The notes under the pieces were generated by a model that saw nothing but the letters and a program-made list of their open reading frames with translations, searched no databases and had not been told where the DNA came from. From Gnetum montanum (lineage: Eukaryota; Streptophyta; Gnetopsida; Gnetales; Gnetaceae): DNA of 64,000 nt. The position numbers and the translations under genes are program-made. The first letter of the stretch is position 1. Each line of letters opens with the position of its first letter. Of the stretch, positions 1 to 12,009 are shown in pieces. The DNA lies in assembly GCA_015680685.1 (NCBI GenBank), contig MNCI01022155.1, positions 126,187 to 190,186 on the forward strand, in the 5' to 3' direction.

Positions 1-390
1 AAAAATTACATAAACAAATCTTATTCTTTATCCAAAATTCATGAAATATTCTATTCAAATACCTTATAACTTGTTAATGGAGAAGATTCTCATGGCTAAA
101 TTATAAATATATAATTAAACTAGTTGAAATTTTCATGATAGAGACGTAGGTTAATTGAGCAATTAGAATCTTATAACATAATGATGCCAAAAATAGAAAA
201 ACCTAAGAGATCTTTAGTAAACAATGATCTTCAATAGAATCTATTAATACCTAGCTTGGAGTTACCAGGTAAATTTTGTAGTTTTAACTTGTCAAACTTC
301 ATGGGATATAATAATTTTTATGTAGTTATAAACTATCTTGGAGGAATAAAGATGTTGTTTCAAGTGTTGGGTTGTAATTCTTATGAGTAT
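1..390. other. AT-rich DNA, no gene seen
   Basis: No coding frame, repeat or known element was recognised here. It borders a gag remnant on the right and may hold a more worn part of the same element, but I cannot show that. Confidence 0.5.
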
Positions 391-835
391 AGTCAATTGA
401 CTACTCATGAACTCAAAGGTCCAACATGGTATTAATGGATGTACAAACAAAATGATATACAATAAGCAAGATTATTAAAACAACATTTGGACTAGAATAT
501 ATTTGAACATGCATTTTGAACAAGAGATATACTAGACTCACTTTAGTCTTCTCGATATGAACTACCAATTCTTTGTTACAATTATGGACAATTTTGGCAT
601 TTTAAAGATCAATATCCTACAATTGTTACCTATTTTGAACATCGATATCCTACATCTTTTACTTGTAATCAATCAAAACATGGCCAAGGAGATTGTCCAA
701 CCTATTGTAAATATAGATAATTTAGGCTTCTTGAACATGATACTCCTACATGTTCTACTTGTAAATAACCAAAACATATATAACCTAATTCTCCGATCAT
801 AGACAATGTCATGAGTCAAGATAATACCATATGAA
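391..835 (+). pseudogene. LTR-retrotransposon gag remnant with decayed zinc knuckle
   Basis: One frame reads as the C-terminal part of a gag (nucleic-acid-binding capsid polyprotein) broken by several TAA/TAG/TGA codons, many where glutamine or tryptophan would be expected. At 574-615 it reads CYNYGQFWHFKDQY, the layout of a CCHC knuckle in which the second and last cysteines have become tyrosine (TGT to TAT). Further Cys-rich stretches (GDCPTYC, TCSTCK) follow. The long open frame at 557-802 lies in a different frame and is probably chance. The element type cannot be fixed because no pol is attached. The knuckle reading is directly visible; assignment to gag is inference from motif and context. 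Confidence 0.55.
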
Positions 836-2579
836 GATCATCAGGTATGTATTAAGATCTTAAGAGATGACTCTAAGTTTCTTAAATTATTTTCATGTAT
901 AGATTAAAGACCTGATCATTATTTTGTTGACTTATAGCTTTTATTACTTAAACATATGAATGTAAGAAATATTTTCACTATTTCTTTGGCAATTTCCCAA
1001 CTAAATTATTAAGTAGAAAACAAATCATCTAAGTAAGAGACTAAAAACATTTGTAATTCAAAGTACTAAACTATCTTGAATTATTTTCAAGTATGATTAA
1101 AAAAATATAATCATTATTTTGTTGATTTATTACTTTTACAATTGGATATAACATTTTCTTTCTTTTCTTAATTTTTTAGAGTCTACCAAATAGACCATAA
1201 AGCAAGAAATAAAAACTCTAATTAACAAAGCATCAATAATTAGAGGTCAAATGACTCAAAGTTTTTTTTAATAAATTTTTGATATTAATAAAAAAATAAA
1301 TTATTATTAATTTATTAAAAATATTTTAGTACTTTAATAGAACACTATAATACTTTTATACACATTCTTTAGCACCTCAACAAATAGCTATTAAAGTAGC
1401 AAATAAATCAAAGAAAAAAATATACAACAATTTCAAGTCAATAAAATAGTAGTAAATTTAGTGAGAAGAAAAATAATCAAGAACAAAAAAATCAACTAAC
1501 AAAGTAGTGATATCACATGCCAAAAAAATAATGTAAATTACATCAAAGAAGTTAATCAAGTACACATTTAGTATAATTTTTGAATTTACATACTAAATAA
1601 TATTTATAAAATTTTACTTTCTATTTACTTCTTATACTTAATTCATGATGTCAGAATAAACAACATATTTACAATTTATAGTAGAATTAGGAATAGATAG
1701 TCCAAATCCAAAGCTAAAGCTACAATAATAAATTATATAATTGGTTTAGTATCATGATAGAATGACACCTACAAGATCAACTATGTCTTAAACAAATGAT
1801 AAAAAAGGAAATGCTCATAAAGTAAATATAAATTTCAATTTTACCTATACTAAAATGTGTACTATATATCTCATTTTGAATATATTAATATGCAATAATA
1901 TTTTACAAATTTGTGTACCTAATACACCTTCCAAATTCCAAAGAAAAAGCCTGGAATCTAAATTTGAACATGATACAAATAAAAGCTACACAACATCTAT
2001 GTCTATGACAAAAACATAACATGAATGTGTTGACTCTATGCATTAATTAAAACCATTACATAAATATTGCTATAGCTATCTAATTATTTTACTTATTTTG
2101 GAATTTAACATTATTGTTACATATAATGTACATAAAATTAACTTTTTCAAAAACTTTGTTATTTCAAAGCATATAACTTAGACTACACAAATTATTTACA
2201 ATAACTGAAGATATTTATAGAATTGTTTACTATTACATATACTAAAATTTCTTGATTTCGAAATGAATCCCATTAATATTAAATGAAACGTATATAATAT
2301 TATCTAGAACTATTAACCCTCAACTTTACATTGTATAAGAAATCCAAAAAAATTATAGTTACTTGAAAAAAAAAAGTTTCTATTAATTACAAAATAAAAA
2401 ATCCAAAACATTTTAAAAAGTAATATATAGTCATTAAACACTTAAATGTATTATGTGCAGAGTTTGAAACTTAACTCATTATATAACTCATGACTTTCTA
2501 ACTAAATCAATTAATATTTTCTCAGGGAAAGTTCATACATTGAAAACACTAGCAATAAAAATATATCCAAATCATAATT
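836..2579. other. AT-rich DNA, no gene seen
   Basis: Long A/T-rich stretch with only short open frames. I see no domain, LTR or clear repeat in it. Confidence 0.5.
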
Positions 2580-2645
2580 CCAAAGAATTCATCTTCTATC
2601 AAAGAAAATTAATATTAAACTTGAGTTTAGTAGAGCTTTGCAAGG
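2580..2645 (-). pseudogene. Gypsy protease fragment, tandem unit 1 (stub)
   Basis: Only the stretch around the protease active-site region remains, recognised by alignment to the fuller copies at 4,505 and 6,345 and to gypsy A at about 17,450-17,510. Too short to judge on its own. Confidence 0.4.
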
Positions 2646-3859
2646 AAAAATGAAAAAATTTAAGATGCAATGACTAGATGGAGAGGGTAACTAGGTTAAC
2701 ATAATTTTTTAAAATTAGTTTTCTTTTGGTTAAAGAGACTACATGATGAGGGAGTTGAACTAAATTCTTTGCAATGTTGATGATGCTAATGTTTTCACAT
2801 TACATTATGAAACTTGATTGGCTTTACTTGTAATCTTTTATGGTTTTATTTATCCACATAAGTTGGTTACAAAAACTCCCTCTAGTAATGTATTTAATTT
2901 TAACAATCAAAATAGAAGTAGTGCATTGGTTTTTACTCATCCATATAACACAATAGTCGCCTAAAAAATAACTACCACTAGTGCTTTCTCGATCATTAAT
3001 GATCCTACCCAATTTATATTAGTATTTCCCATAATATCAAAGCATGATCAAACTTAGGTGACATCAAAATACAAATTTACTTTGATATTATTTTTTCAAA
3101 ATTCATAAAAATTAAAGATTTAATGTCCACCATTATTAGAGTATCATTTATACTTGATGAATCAACTTAAGTTGTGTCCTATGTCAAGTGTTAATTTGTA
3201 AGTCATTTATCCTTATGGTTCATGTAGCTAGTGCCAAATGCAAATTCTTTACTGAAACTAGAAAAAAAATTCAAAAGAAAATAGATAAAATTTTCTTATT
3301 TTTTATTTTTTAAATTGATAAATAGATGTATTTTATAATGGTCCTAATTGTTAGCTTTATATTTAATTTTAGTTATTATTTTTAGTGGGGATTGTCTCTT
3401 CAATATCCACTAGCATTACCCCATTAATTTTGCATAAATACCAAGGCCATTTGATGATGTAGAGTATACAAAAGTGGAGCAATATAACAATTATATGAAT
3501 TTACACTCTTTTTCTGTTCCTTTCTTCATAATTTTCATTATTTCTATTTTATTTTGATTATATTTCTTCAATTCTTTTAAATCGAAGCTTCACAGCTATC
3601 TCCTACATTTTCACAGATTTACATTCTTAATCACAAATCATTCATGTTAAAATTTATGCTACGTTGAATGAAAATTCAAGAAATTTTCATCTTTCAAATT
3701 GAAGTTGAATCATAATTTATATGTTTTGCATTGTTATGAGTTTTTCTATCATCTAATTAGAAGTATTTCACTCCTAGGTTATTCTTCTTCTCAAGGAAAA
3801 TCCAACTATATAAAATTTATTAGAATCCAAGCTTACAATCCCAAGATGTTTAAGTTTTC

Positions 3860-4345
3860 TAATCAATCAAGACTCATGGTTAAGTCATATTATTACAAAT
3901 AAATGAACCTGAAGTTCACCATGACTTGTGATACTTTAGAAATCAACTTTTTCTAGACCATGACCTATTGTCCTCTTATAGTGAAATACCAAAACTTACG
4001 GTAAACTCATTGTGTTAGCCATGACTTGTGATTAACTTATCATTGCTCAGAATGATCATTCAAGGTTCATGCCTAAATTATGGTAAATCTTACCAATAAG
4101 GAAAATTCACCATGACTCATGGTATGATCATGAAGAGCATCAAAATTCAAGTGTAACTTGTGGTAAAGAACCACATCTTATGGTTTATTCATGGTATCCT
4201 CAAGATATATTCTCACTCTATTTTTAGCCACCATGACTTGTGGCTAACTTGTGCTGTAATACCAAAACTTGTGGTAAGGTCACAATATAGAGATCATGAA
4301 TTCTACTCTAATACCATGACTTATGGTAAATTAAAATTTTCAAAA
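3860..4345. repeat. Array of near-palindromic ACCATGACTTGTGGT words, unit 1
   Basis: About a dozen copies of a 13-17 base word related to ACCATGACTTGTGGTAA are scattered through this half kilobase, in variants such as ACCATGACTCATGGT. The word is nearly its own reverse complement (ACCATGAgTCATGGT), so each copy could form a short hairpin or bind a dimeric protein. Spacing is irregular. Confidence 0.65.
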
Positions 4346-4504
4346 ATTTACAAAGTTTGATCTTATTTCATAGTCTTAATTTCTTTTAAAGCTACTACAT
4401 GATCAAGGTGTTGAATTGGATTCTTTGAAATGTTGAATGAGACTTCTTAGGATTATAGTGATAGCAAGAATAAATACATACACTACGCATGATGTCTAGT
4501 CTAC

Positions 4505-4745
4505 TAATGATGGAAAGTTCCCCTTTCTAGTTGTCCACATGGGGCACTAGGAAATTGATAGGATATGATCAACCACTAATGGTGGTCACAATATCTTCTT
4601 TCAATCCCAAAGAAACGATGATAAACTAGTATGCCAACTCCAACATGATGCATTTTTTAAGAGGTGGAAGGTTTCAAGATTTTTACATCTCTTATTAAAT
4701 CAAATTGGCTCTGGAACTTGATTCTAATAGAGATTTACAACATAA
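4505..4745 (-). pseudogene. Gypsy protease fragment, tandem unit 2
   Basis: The sequence aligns base for base with the protease region of gypsy A (17,270-17,520) and gypsy B (29,770-30,010), on the same strand, including the part coding for the residues after the active site and the GWSYP segment. It is too decayed to read through. It belongs to the A/B/C/F gypsy family and was carried along when the unit was tandemly duplicated. Confidence 0.65.
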
Positions 4746-5709
4746 ATGAAACAAATTTTGGATGCAATGACTAGATGGATAGAGTGACTAGGCCAACATA
4801 ATTTTGAAAAATTAGTTTTCTTATGGTCAAAGAGACTGCATGCTTGGGGCACTGAACTAGATTCTTTGCAATGATGATGATGCTAATGTTGTCATAGTAC
4901 ATTATGATATTAGAGTAGCTTTTGTTATAATCTTTTAAGTTTGATTTATGCATATGATTTTGAGCATAAAGAGTCCCTCTAGTAATGTATTCAACTTTGA
5001 TGATCAAAATAGAAGATGCACATTGCTTTTATTCATCCATCTAACACGAGAATTGTCTAAAAAATAGCAGTAACCTGATACTACAAATATTTTCTACTAA
5101 GAGCTTTAGTTTGAAATGGAGGATGTGAGGGAGGAGATTATGTTTAGTATGGTATTTTTTTATAATGGTATTTTATAATTGTCCAAATTCTTAACTTTTT
5201 TCTTTAATTTTAGTTATTATTTTTAGCAAAGATTGTCTCTTTAATATCCCTACCATCATCCCATTAATTTATCATAAATACCAAGGCCATTTGATGATGC
5301 AAGATTTACAAAAGTGGAGCAATATAACAATTATATGAATTTCCACTCTTTTTAATTCTTCTCTTCATAATTTCTATAATTTATATTTTTTTATCACATT
5401 TCTTTAATTTTTTTAAATTGAAGCTTTAAAGCTATCTCCAAAATTATTAGAAATTTTCATTCTTAGACATAAATCATTCACATCAAAAATTTTTGCTAAG
5501 TTGAATCAAAATTCAAGAAAGCTTCATATTTTAAAATAAAGTTAAATATTCATTGATATACTTCACATTATTATGAGTTTTTTTTGTCATCAAATTAGAA
5601 GTATTCTAGTCCTAGGTTATTCTTCTTCTTAAGGAAAATCAAACCATATAAAATTCATCAAAATCCAAGCTCATGATCCAAATAACTTCAAGTTTCTCTT
5701 ATCAACCAT

Positions 5710-6175
5710 AACTCATGGTCAAGTCATGGTATTGTAGGTAAAAGAACCAAAAATTTACGATGACTCATGATACTTTAGAAATCAACCTTTTCTAGACCAT
5801 GACTAGTTGTCATCTCAGGGTGAAATATCAAAACTTATGATGAACTTGTGATGTCAATCATGACTCATGGTTGACTTATGATTACTCAAAATCATCATTC
5901 ACGACTTATGTGTCTACATCATGGTAAATTTCAACAATTAGGAAAATTCACCATGACTTGTGATGTGATTGTGAAGAACATCAAAATTTAACCATAACTT
6001 GTCGTAAAGGACCATGTGTTATGATTTTTTCATGGTATCCTAAGGATATATTTTCTCTTTATTTATAGCCACCATGATCCATGGCAAACTCGTGCTATAA
6101 TACCATAACTTGTGGTAAGCTCATGGTCTAGAGACCATGAGTTGTGCTATAATACCATGACTTATGGTAAATTAA
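5710..6175. repeat. Array of near-palindromic ACCATGACTTGTGGT words, unit 2
   Basis: Same word array as at 3,860-4,345, for example around 5,708, 5,953, 6,070, 6,102 and 6,154. The word at 6,120 (CATGGTCTAGAGACCATG) is a longer inverted repeat. The array was duplicated with the unit and has since drifted. Confidence 0.65.
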
Positions 6176-6269
6176 AGTTTTCAAAAATTCATAAAGTTTG
6201 ATCTCTTTTCACAGCCTTAAATATTTTTAAAGCTATTGCATGATCAGAACATTAAACTGGATTCTTTAA

Positions 6270-6590
6270 AATGTCAAATGAGACTTCTTCGGATTATAGT
6301 GATAGTTAGTAACAATAAATATACTAAGAATGATGTCTATTCTACTAATGATGGAAAATTCACCTCTATAGTTGTTCGCATGGGTTACTAGGAAATTGGT
6401 AGGGTATGACCAACCACTAATGGTGGTCATGATATATTCCACCAATCCAAAAAAATAATGATAAAATAAAATGCCAAGTCTAACATGATATTGCATATTT
6501 TAAGAGATAGCAGGTTCCAAGCTTTGTCCATCTCCTATTAAATTAAATTGACTCTAAAACATAATTCTAGTAGATCTTTGCAACAAGAAA
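6270..6590 (-). pseudogene. Gypsy protease fragment, tandem unit 3
   Basis: Minus-strand translation near 6,350-6,420 reads GWSYPTNFLVTHANNYRGEF, matching GWSYPANFLAIQVNNYKGDF of gypsy B at about 29,790. This is the C-terminal half of the retropepsin domain. The flanking residues are out of frame or replaced by stops. The active-site end lies toward 6,570 and is unreadable. Confidence 0.7.
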
Positions 6591-7020
6591 TAAAAATTTT
6601 GGGGTATGATGACTAGATGGATATAGTGATTGGTTGATATACATTTTTAAAATTAGTTTTCTTATAGTTAAAGTGACTACATGATTGAGAAGTTGAACTA
6701 GATTTTTTGTAATGTTGATGGCACTAATGTTGTCATAGTACATTATGATACTAGATTATCTTTGCTCATAATATTTTAGGGTCTAATTTATGCACATTAG
6801 TAGCTCTCTTTGGTAATGTCTTCAACTTTAGTGATGAAAATAAAAGTAGCACATTAGTTTTTTCTCGTCCATCTAACATAAAAATTACCTTAAAAATAGA
6901 AGTAACTTAACACTAAAAAACTTTTTGGTTGAGACCTCAAGTTTGAAATGGAAGAAGGGGAGGAGGAGATGGTGTTTTCTGTAGTTTACTTTGAATAAGG
7001 TATTTTTTGTAGTGATCTCA

Positions 7021-7189
7021 ATATGATCTTATAAGTCATCCTCAACGTAGCATCTACTTTAGAGATAACACTAATTTGGATTGATCCTTCTAGGCTATAC
7101 ACTCTTAGCCATCAAGTATATAAATTAAATATAATCTAGTTTAATACTATCACTATCCTCATCATGAACCTTCTCTTTTTAATTCTATT
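7021..7189. other. Unassigned AT-rich DNA
   Basis: Short spacer between the tandem array and the LTR relic. Nothing recognised. Confidence 0.5.
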
Positions 7190-7690
7190 TTTCTCTATTA
7201 TTTTGCATATATTTATGGTCAATTGTATTGATGTATGTACCTTGACATAGCTACATTGATGTAGTGGTAATAAATGCCTATAAATATGAACCCACATACT
7301 ATATTAGTGGCATCAATTAATACATAGGTAGTATAACTCTATTAGTTTATTTTCTTGAATTCTAGTAATAGTCATTAAGCACTTGCAACATAATTTAAAG
7401 AAGTTGTATGTATTTATTATTTGAGTGCATTGTACCTAGATATTTTGAATGATATTAATAATGATTGAGATTGTTTCATTCTATTTCAACATTATAACTT
7501 ATCTTAGATTTTACTTTATACATTCTTTACTTTTTCATGCCTAAAAATTAATGCTTACTTTTCAATGCACTTACCTAATAATTTAGTTTCTTGATGTATA
7601 ACAGACATGGTAGAATGAGTACAATGAGTTTTGAATACATAACATATTTAGTAATCCTAGTAATGCTCTTATGTACCGGGAATTAAGAAC
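7190..7690 (+). mobile_element. Worn LTR relic of the gypsy F type
   Basis: The order of sequence follows the LTRs of gypsy F (41,217 and 47,109): a TATAAATA box at 7,279-7,286 followed by the start region, the stretch GCATTGTACCTAGATATTTT, and a final part resembling AGTAATCCTAGTAATGCTC. Both ends are unclear and no internal region follows. It is probably an old solo LTR, or an LTR whose body was deleted. Confidence 0.55.
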
Positions 7691-7907
7691 AAATATTAAT
7701 AATCTTGGCTAGTTTAAAATTTATTTATTATTATTTAGAATAATTACATTAAATCTTTATATTTTAATATTTTTCAAATAATGGCCACAAAAACATCAAC
7801 ATCATGTGCTCTTGTTGTACATAATAATATGCATTAAGAATGATCATAAGTATAACTAAAAAAATAACGACCTATGATCACATGATCAACCATCTAGAAA
7901 TCCTACT

Positions 7908-8418
7908 TGTGTTGTGATATCTTGTTTCTAGATGTCATGGAAAATATCAAATATATGTAACATTTGATATTATGAATAATGAGTATAGTAGGAAAAATGC
8001 AAAAGAAATGAAAAGGAAATTTATTAATGAGAAAAATGTGAAATAATGTGTATATTTGTGTCATACTCCAAGGGTTCCTTAGGAATATCTTACTTTTGCA
8101 TGTATTCTTTATATGTAATCCATAATTGCCATCATGGTTAGGCCCAAACCCTACTAGAAGGGATGGTAGTCACCTTTTTTTCTTACTTTACCTAGCCCTT
8201 ATTACTCATCTTTATTGGTTGCATACCTTGATACTAGCACAACCTCTAATTATTGAGTATAAATACCTCACATTAAACACCCAAAGGTCACTTCAAGAGA
8301 CATGTTTATTATTTACAACATGCTCTTTTGGGTTCTTATAATAGTAATTATATTACTTATTACATAGTGATATCATTGTGGTTACAAAATGATATGATTT
8401 GAAAATGAGGATGTAACA
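7908..8418 (+). repeat. Dispersed repeat X, copy 1 (LTR-like, unclassified)
   Basis: About 500 bases align with 25,206-25,705, and part with 25,845-25,960. The copy has a TATAAATA box at 8,258-8,265, starts near TGTTGTGATATC and ends near TGTAACA, so it may be a solo LTR of another family. No target duplication could be found. The open frame at 8,126-8,341 is not kept in copy 2, so I do not call it a gene. Confidence 0.6.
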
Positions 8419-10396
8419 AATTATCCTATTTAGGTTTTTTTCATCCTCAAATGAGTTTACATTAAGGATATTTGTTTAGACTTCATACTTTGTCCATTTT
8501 ATAATGCTTTTATTACTAATTTTGAATGTGGTTATATATTTTTAAGTATTCTTACTTACTCTAAAAATGAAATATAAGTGAGAAAATTATTTGGAAAAAT
8601 AAATTAATTATGTAAAAAAATAATTGCAATTTTTAGGTAATAAAAAGAGGTAAATAAAAGATCTACTAACCATTAATCACAAGTCCTAACTAGGGTTATA
8701 CTAAGTAAAAATCATGTTTTGGTTACCTAAGTGAAGGTAGGACAAATCCTTATTTCCAACTTGAATTAAACGAGAATATTTTACTTACCTAACTTAGAAA
8801 TATAAATTAAATAGAGAAAGAAAATAAAATAAAAAAAACAAAAAATAGAATCAAGCATAGGAGACTTTCCTCAATTTTATTTCTCATTAAGAATCAAGTT
8901 ATATTTCTATCATAAGGGAGATATGGTTAGAGGGCCACATTTGGCATGGTAAGGCTTAATCTTACTATTCATGAACATCATTTGTTTTGAGTTCAAAAAG
9001 TTGACTTATCTATAAATAATTAAATCTGGCTAGAATCTACACTTACTAATGGGATGGTATGATGAATTGATGACAACATCTTCAATAAAAATATGAAGGC
9101 ACATAACTTCCTAAAATCTTAATCATTATTTCTTCCTTGTATGTAGATGTGTTACTAGATTCTCTTATGGCTCATTCTTTCTCGTAGATATCATATGCCT
9201 TGTTAGGACAAGGTTATGATTCCCCTTGATGGTTGATTCCTACCAAATGATCTAATTACTTTTTAGATTGTCAATTGCTCCTCAAAGTACTTGATTTATT
9301 GCATGGTTATTTGCATTCATTTCCTAGACTTCTAATGACCTTTGAAACCTTGTTAGAATACTAACTTCAATAATCTAACTAATGAAAAAGTGATCTTCAC
9401 AAACCTAGGACTATTTGTAAGGCTTATTAGCCTACAAATAATTACAAATATTACTTAATTACCTAATTTTGAGATCCAAAATAACCAGAAAAATGACAAA
9501 TTTATTAGACATAATCATTAGATTGTTAGATATGATTAGTTTATCTAGGATTTAGCCTCCTAAGACATGATTTAGATTATCATTGAATGATGAATCTAAC
9601 ATCATCATTAGATTTAGAAGGCTAAAAAATATTAGAAAAAACTATCTATTTTTTATTAAAAGAACATTAGATGCCCAAGTTATGCTAAATATATTCATAA
9701 TGTTATTAAGATATAATTTAAGAAAGAGGATTTAGGACTAATTTTAAAGGTCATTCACACTAAATTTGACTTCACCATTGATTCTAAGAAGATTAAAATC
9801 TATAAAAAATTACTAGTTGTTTAGCAAAAGAGTTTTGAAATCCAAAATTATGAAGTTTAAAATTCAAAATGAGGGCATAAGTTTTAAGACTTTCTATAAC
9901 TTTTTAAGAGATCACTCATCCTAGTACTACTCTAAAAGTAGAGAATTTAATTTTTGAGTTTTTAAAAAGCTTGTTATCAATCAGTCTATTTGACTGATTT
10001 GGTTAAATTTAACTAGTTCATGGTATTTAAATTTTAAATTTTAAATTTAAATTTTTAATGAGATTTTTTCACCAAATTTTGGTGTAAACCTATACTATTC
10101 ATGGTCACCTAGTCTAGTACAAGAATACCACAAGTCCATACAATCCTTGGTATCCATGAACATTACAAGTGTGTACTATTAAAAAATGTGGAAAGATAAA
10201 TGAATGATGTGGGTTTTGATGTCATGGAAGGAAAAATTGATGAAGGCAGTAGCTATTGAGGTGCATAGTAGATAGTAGAGATGGTAGGCTTTACTGGTTG
10301 AGGTTGTACTAGCAGAGGAACCAATGATAGATGTTAAGGAAGAACATACAAGACACTAGTGTTAGCAAGCATGCAAAGCATGATGCAAGTGAGGAT
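8419..10396. other. AT-rich DNA, no gene seen
   Basis: Two kilobases of A/T-rich sequence with no frame, LTR or repeat that I can support. The last 200 bases before the copia LTR are somewhat richer in G but carry no motif. Confidence 0.5.
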
Positions 10397-10657
10397 TGTT
10401 GAAATTTTGCTATGTCAAAACCTTAAGGAAAATGAAGAATAAAGGACGTTTGTTGTGGATGTTGTATTTACATGACAAGAATAAGAACTCCACATCATGT
10501 ACAAGGACTCAAGGAAGCATGGCTATCAAAGTAAAAGAATTCATAGAAAAAATAAAAGCATGGACAAGTACGAAAACTACACGCTAAATTAAGATGCTCT
10601 AGGGATTGAGATGAAGAAAAATAAACAAGAGAAAGCCTCAGGAACCAAAGCTCAAAA
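10397..10657 (+). mobile_element. Copia 1, surviving piece of 5' LTR
   Basis: Starts TGTTGAAATTTTGCTATG and aligns along its length with the start of the 3' LTR at 22,480-22,740. It breaks off after GCTCAAAA and is joined straight to integrase sequence, so the rest of the LTR and the first half of the element were lost in one deletion. Confidence 0.8.
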
Positions 10658-10664
10658 TTTTTGG

Positions 10665-11136
10665 TAAGAAAAATTATATATCTACCTCTCGTCCCTTAGA
10701 TCTATTTCATATGGTTGTAGTTGGTCCTTTTGAAACACTCAACTTGGGAAAGAAAAGGTACTTTTTAACCATTGTTGATGATTATTCTTGTTTTACTTTG
10801 GTTGCCTTTTTATATCTTATGGATGAGGTATTTGATCATTTTTTAAGAATTTGCAATCAGAACCAAAAAAAAAAAAGCTATGGTGTTAAAGTTATCAAGA
10901 GTGACAATTGGGGAGAATTCAAGAATGCCAAGTTTGAGCAATTTTGCAAAATGAATAACATACTTCATCAATTTTCTTCTACAAGAACTCCAACAAAATG
11001 GTGTAGTTGAAAGGAAAATAGGATCTTGAATGAAATGGGAAGAACCATATTGAATGACTAAAATCTTCCCTATCACTTTTGGGCTGAAGCTATTAACACT
11101 ACTTGCTATGTCTCCAGCATATTCTTGGTAAGAAGG
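10665..11136 (+). pseudogene. Copia 1 integrase core, broken by gypsy A
   Basis: The frame from 10,711 reads as a copia integrase catalytic core: STSRPLDLFH, then FLTIVDDYS, then IKSDNWGEFKN. The first catalytic aspartate position reads valine (HMVVVGPF). The second aspartate (in KSDNWGEF) is present. The glutamate of the VVERK motif is present near 11,005 but is put out of frame by a small deletion at about 10,990. A second frameshift and a TAA at about 11,060 follow. The frame is cut at 11,136 by gypsy A and resumes at 19,226. The enzyme would join cDNA to the genome in a live element; this copy cannot. Confidence 0.85.
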
Positions 11137-12009
11137 TGATGAGCGATGAGGTACCCCTATTCCCAACCATATGAATCACAAGCGTTCACACATAATTTGA
11201 TCAAATTTCATAGACCTTAAGTTCTTGAGTAAACTAGTTCCAAGATGTGAAATTTAATCATGACAATTGTTGTCTTCTCAACTATACTTGTGGAGTTTAA
11301 TTGTATGGTTAAGTATAATTGAGGCACATGATTTTTATTATTTTATATTTTATTTATCTATGATTAGGAATAGGTTGAAACATAATTTATAATCAAATTT
11401 ACTTAATCAAATTGCTAATTAATAACTAACTATCCTAACATAAGTATTCAATCCCACTTTCTATGCACATCTTAAATGTGTATAATGCTACTAGGTTATC
11501 AAATGTTAAGCATTGTTGGGGTTACCAAGAGTCATACGCATGCTTGAAGTAATCGTATTTATGTGCTTAATTAATTGGATGCTATTGAATCTAATTAGCT
11601 TACTTTGGCTTAATTACTTGGAAGTGTTAAAGGAAATTTCATAAAACATTAAATGCATAAATAAAGTATTTAAGCTAGCCAAGGTGTTGCAAGGTTTGAT
11701 TAGAAAGCTCATCTTTATTTTCATACACACTGTCATGCTCAGGTACAATAGTGCTTGAATAAAGATTCATACACTTAATAACTCTTATTGTAAGCACTTT
11801 GGAAAATATTCTAACTCTAGAGAAACAAACTTTAAGAGATATGCTATGCTATGACAAAAACTATATGAAAACCATGTGCCCAAGTTCCATATTTATAGGC
11901 TAACACATACCTTGTGATATCAGATATCAAACATCACATATTAGGGTCCGATATTGGGCCTTTAACATTGCAACTTCTATATTAGAGCTAGTCAAAACAT
12001 GACTCATCA
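11137..12009 (-). mobile_element. Gypsy A 3' LTR
   Basis: 873 bases, starting TGATGAG and ending CTCATCA on the plus strand as in the other LTRs of this family. It aligns with the LTRs at 32,554, 38,273 and 39,246 and, reversed, with the solo LTR at 20,590. A TATAAATA box on the minus strand lies at 11,890-11,897. Words of the GATATC/GATATTGG type cluster at about 11,915-11,965 in U3. Confidence 0.85.

Larger units (their letters stand above)
2580..7020. repeat. Tandem array of about 2.5 units of roughly 1.85 kb
   Basis: Three successive blocks share the same order of sequence. Landmarks recur: GCAATGACTAGATGG at about 2,667, 4,763 and (varied) 6,606, and CCAAGGCCATTTGATGATG at about 3,442 and 5,281. 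Unit 1 runs about 2,580-4,364, unit 2 about 4,365-6,209 and unit 3 about 6,210-7,020 (cut short). Unit 1 carries about 250 extra bases near 3,000-3,330, which explains its longer spacing. Each unit holds a minus-strand gypsy protease fragment, and units 1 and 2 an array of near-palindromic words. No unit holds an intact gene. Confidence 0.8.

Noticed and set aside
8126-8341. 71-codon plus-strand frame with hydrophobic stretch
   Set aside because: It lies in dispersed repeat X and is not kept open in copy 2 at 25.4 kb.
10843-11166. 107-codon minus-strand frame
   Set aside because: It is antisense to the copia integrase and crosses the gypsy A junction.
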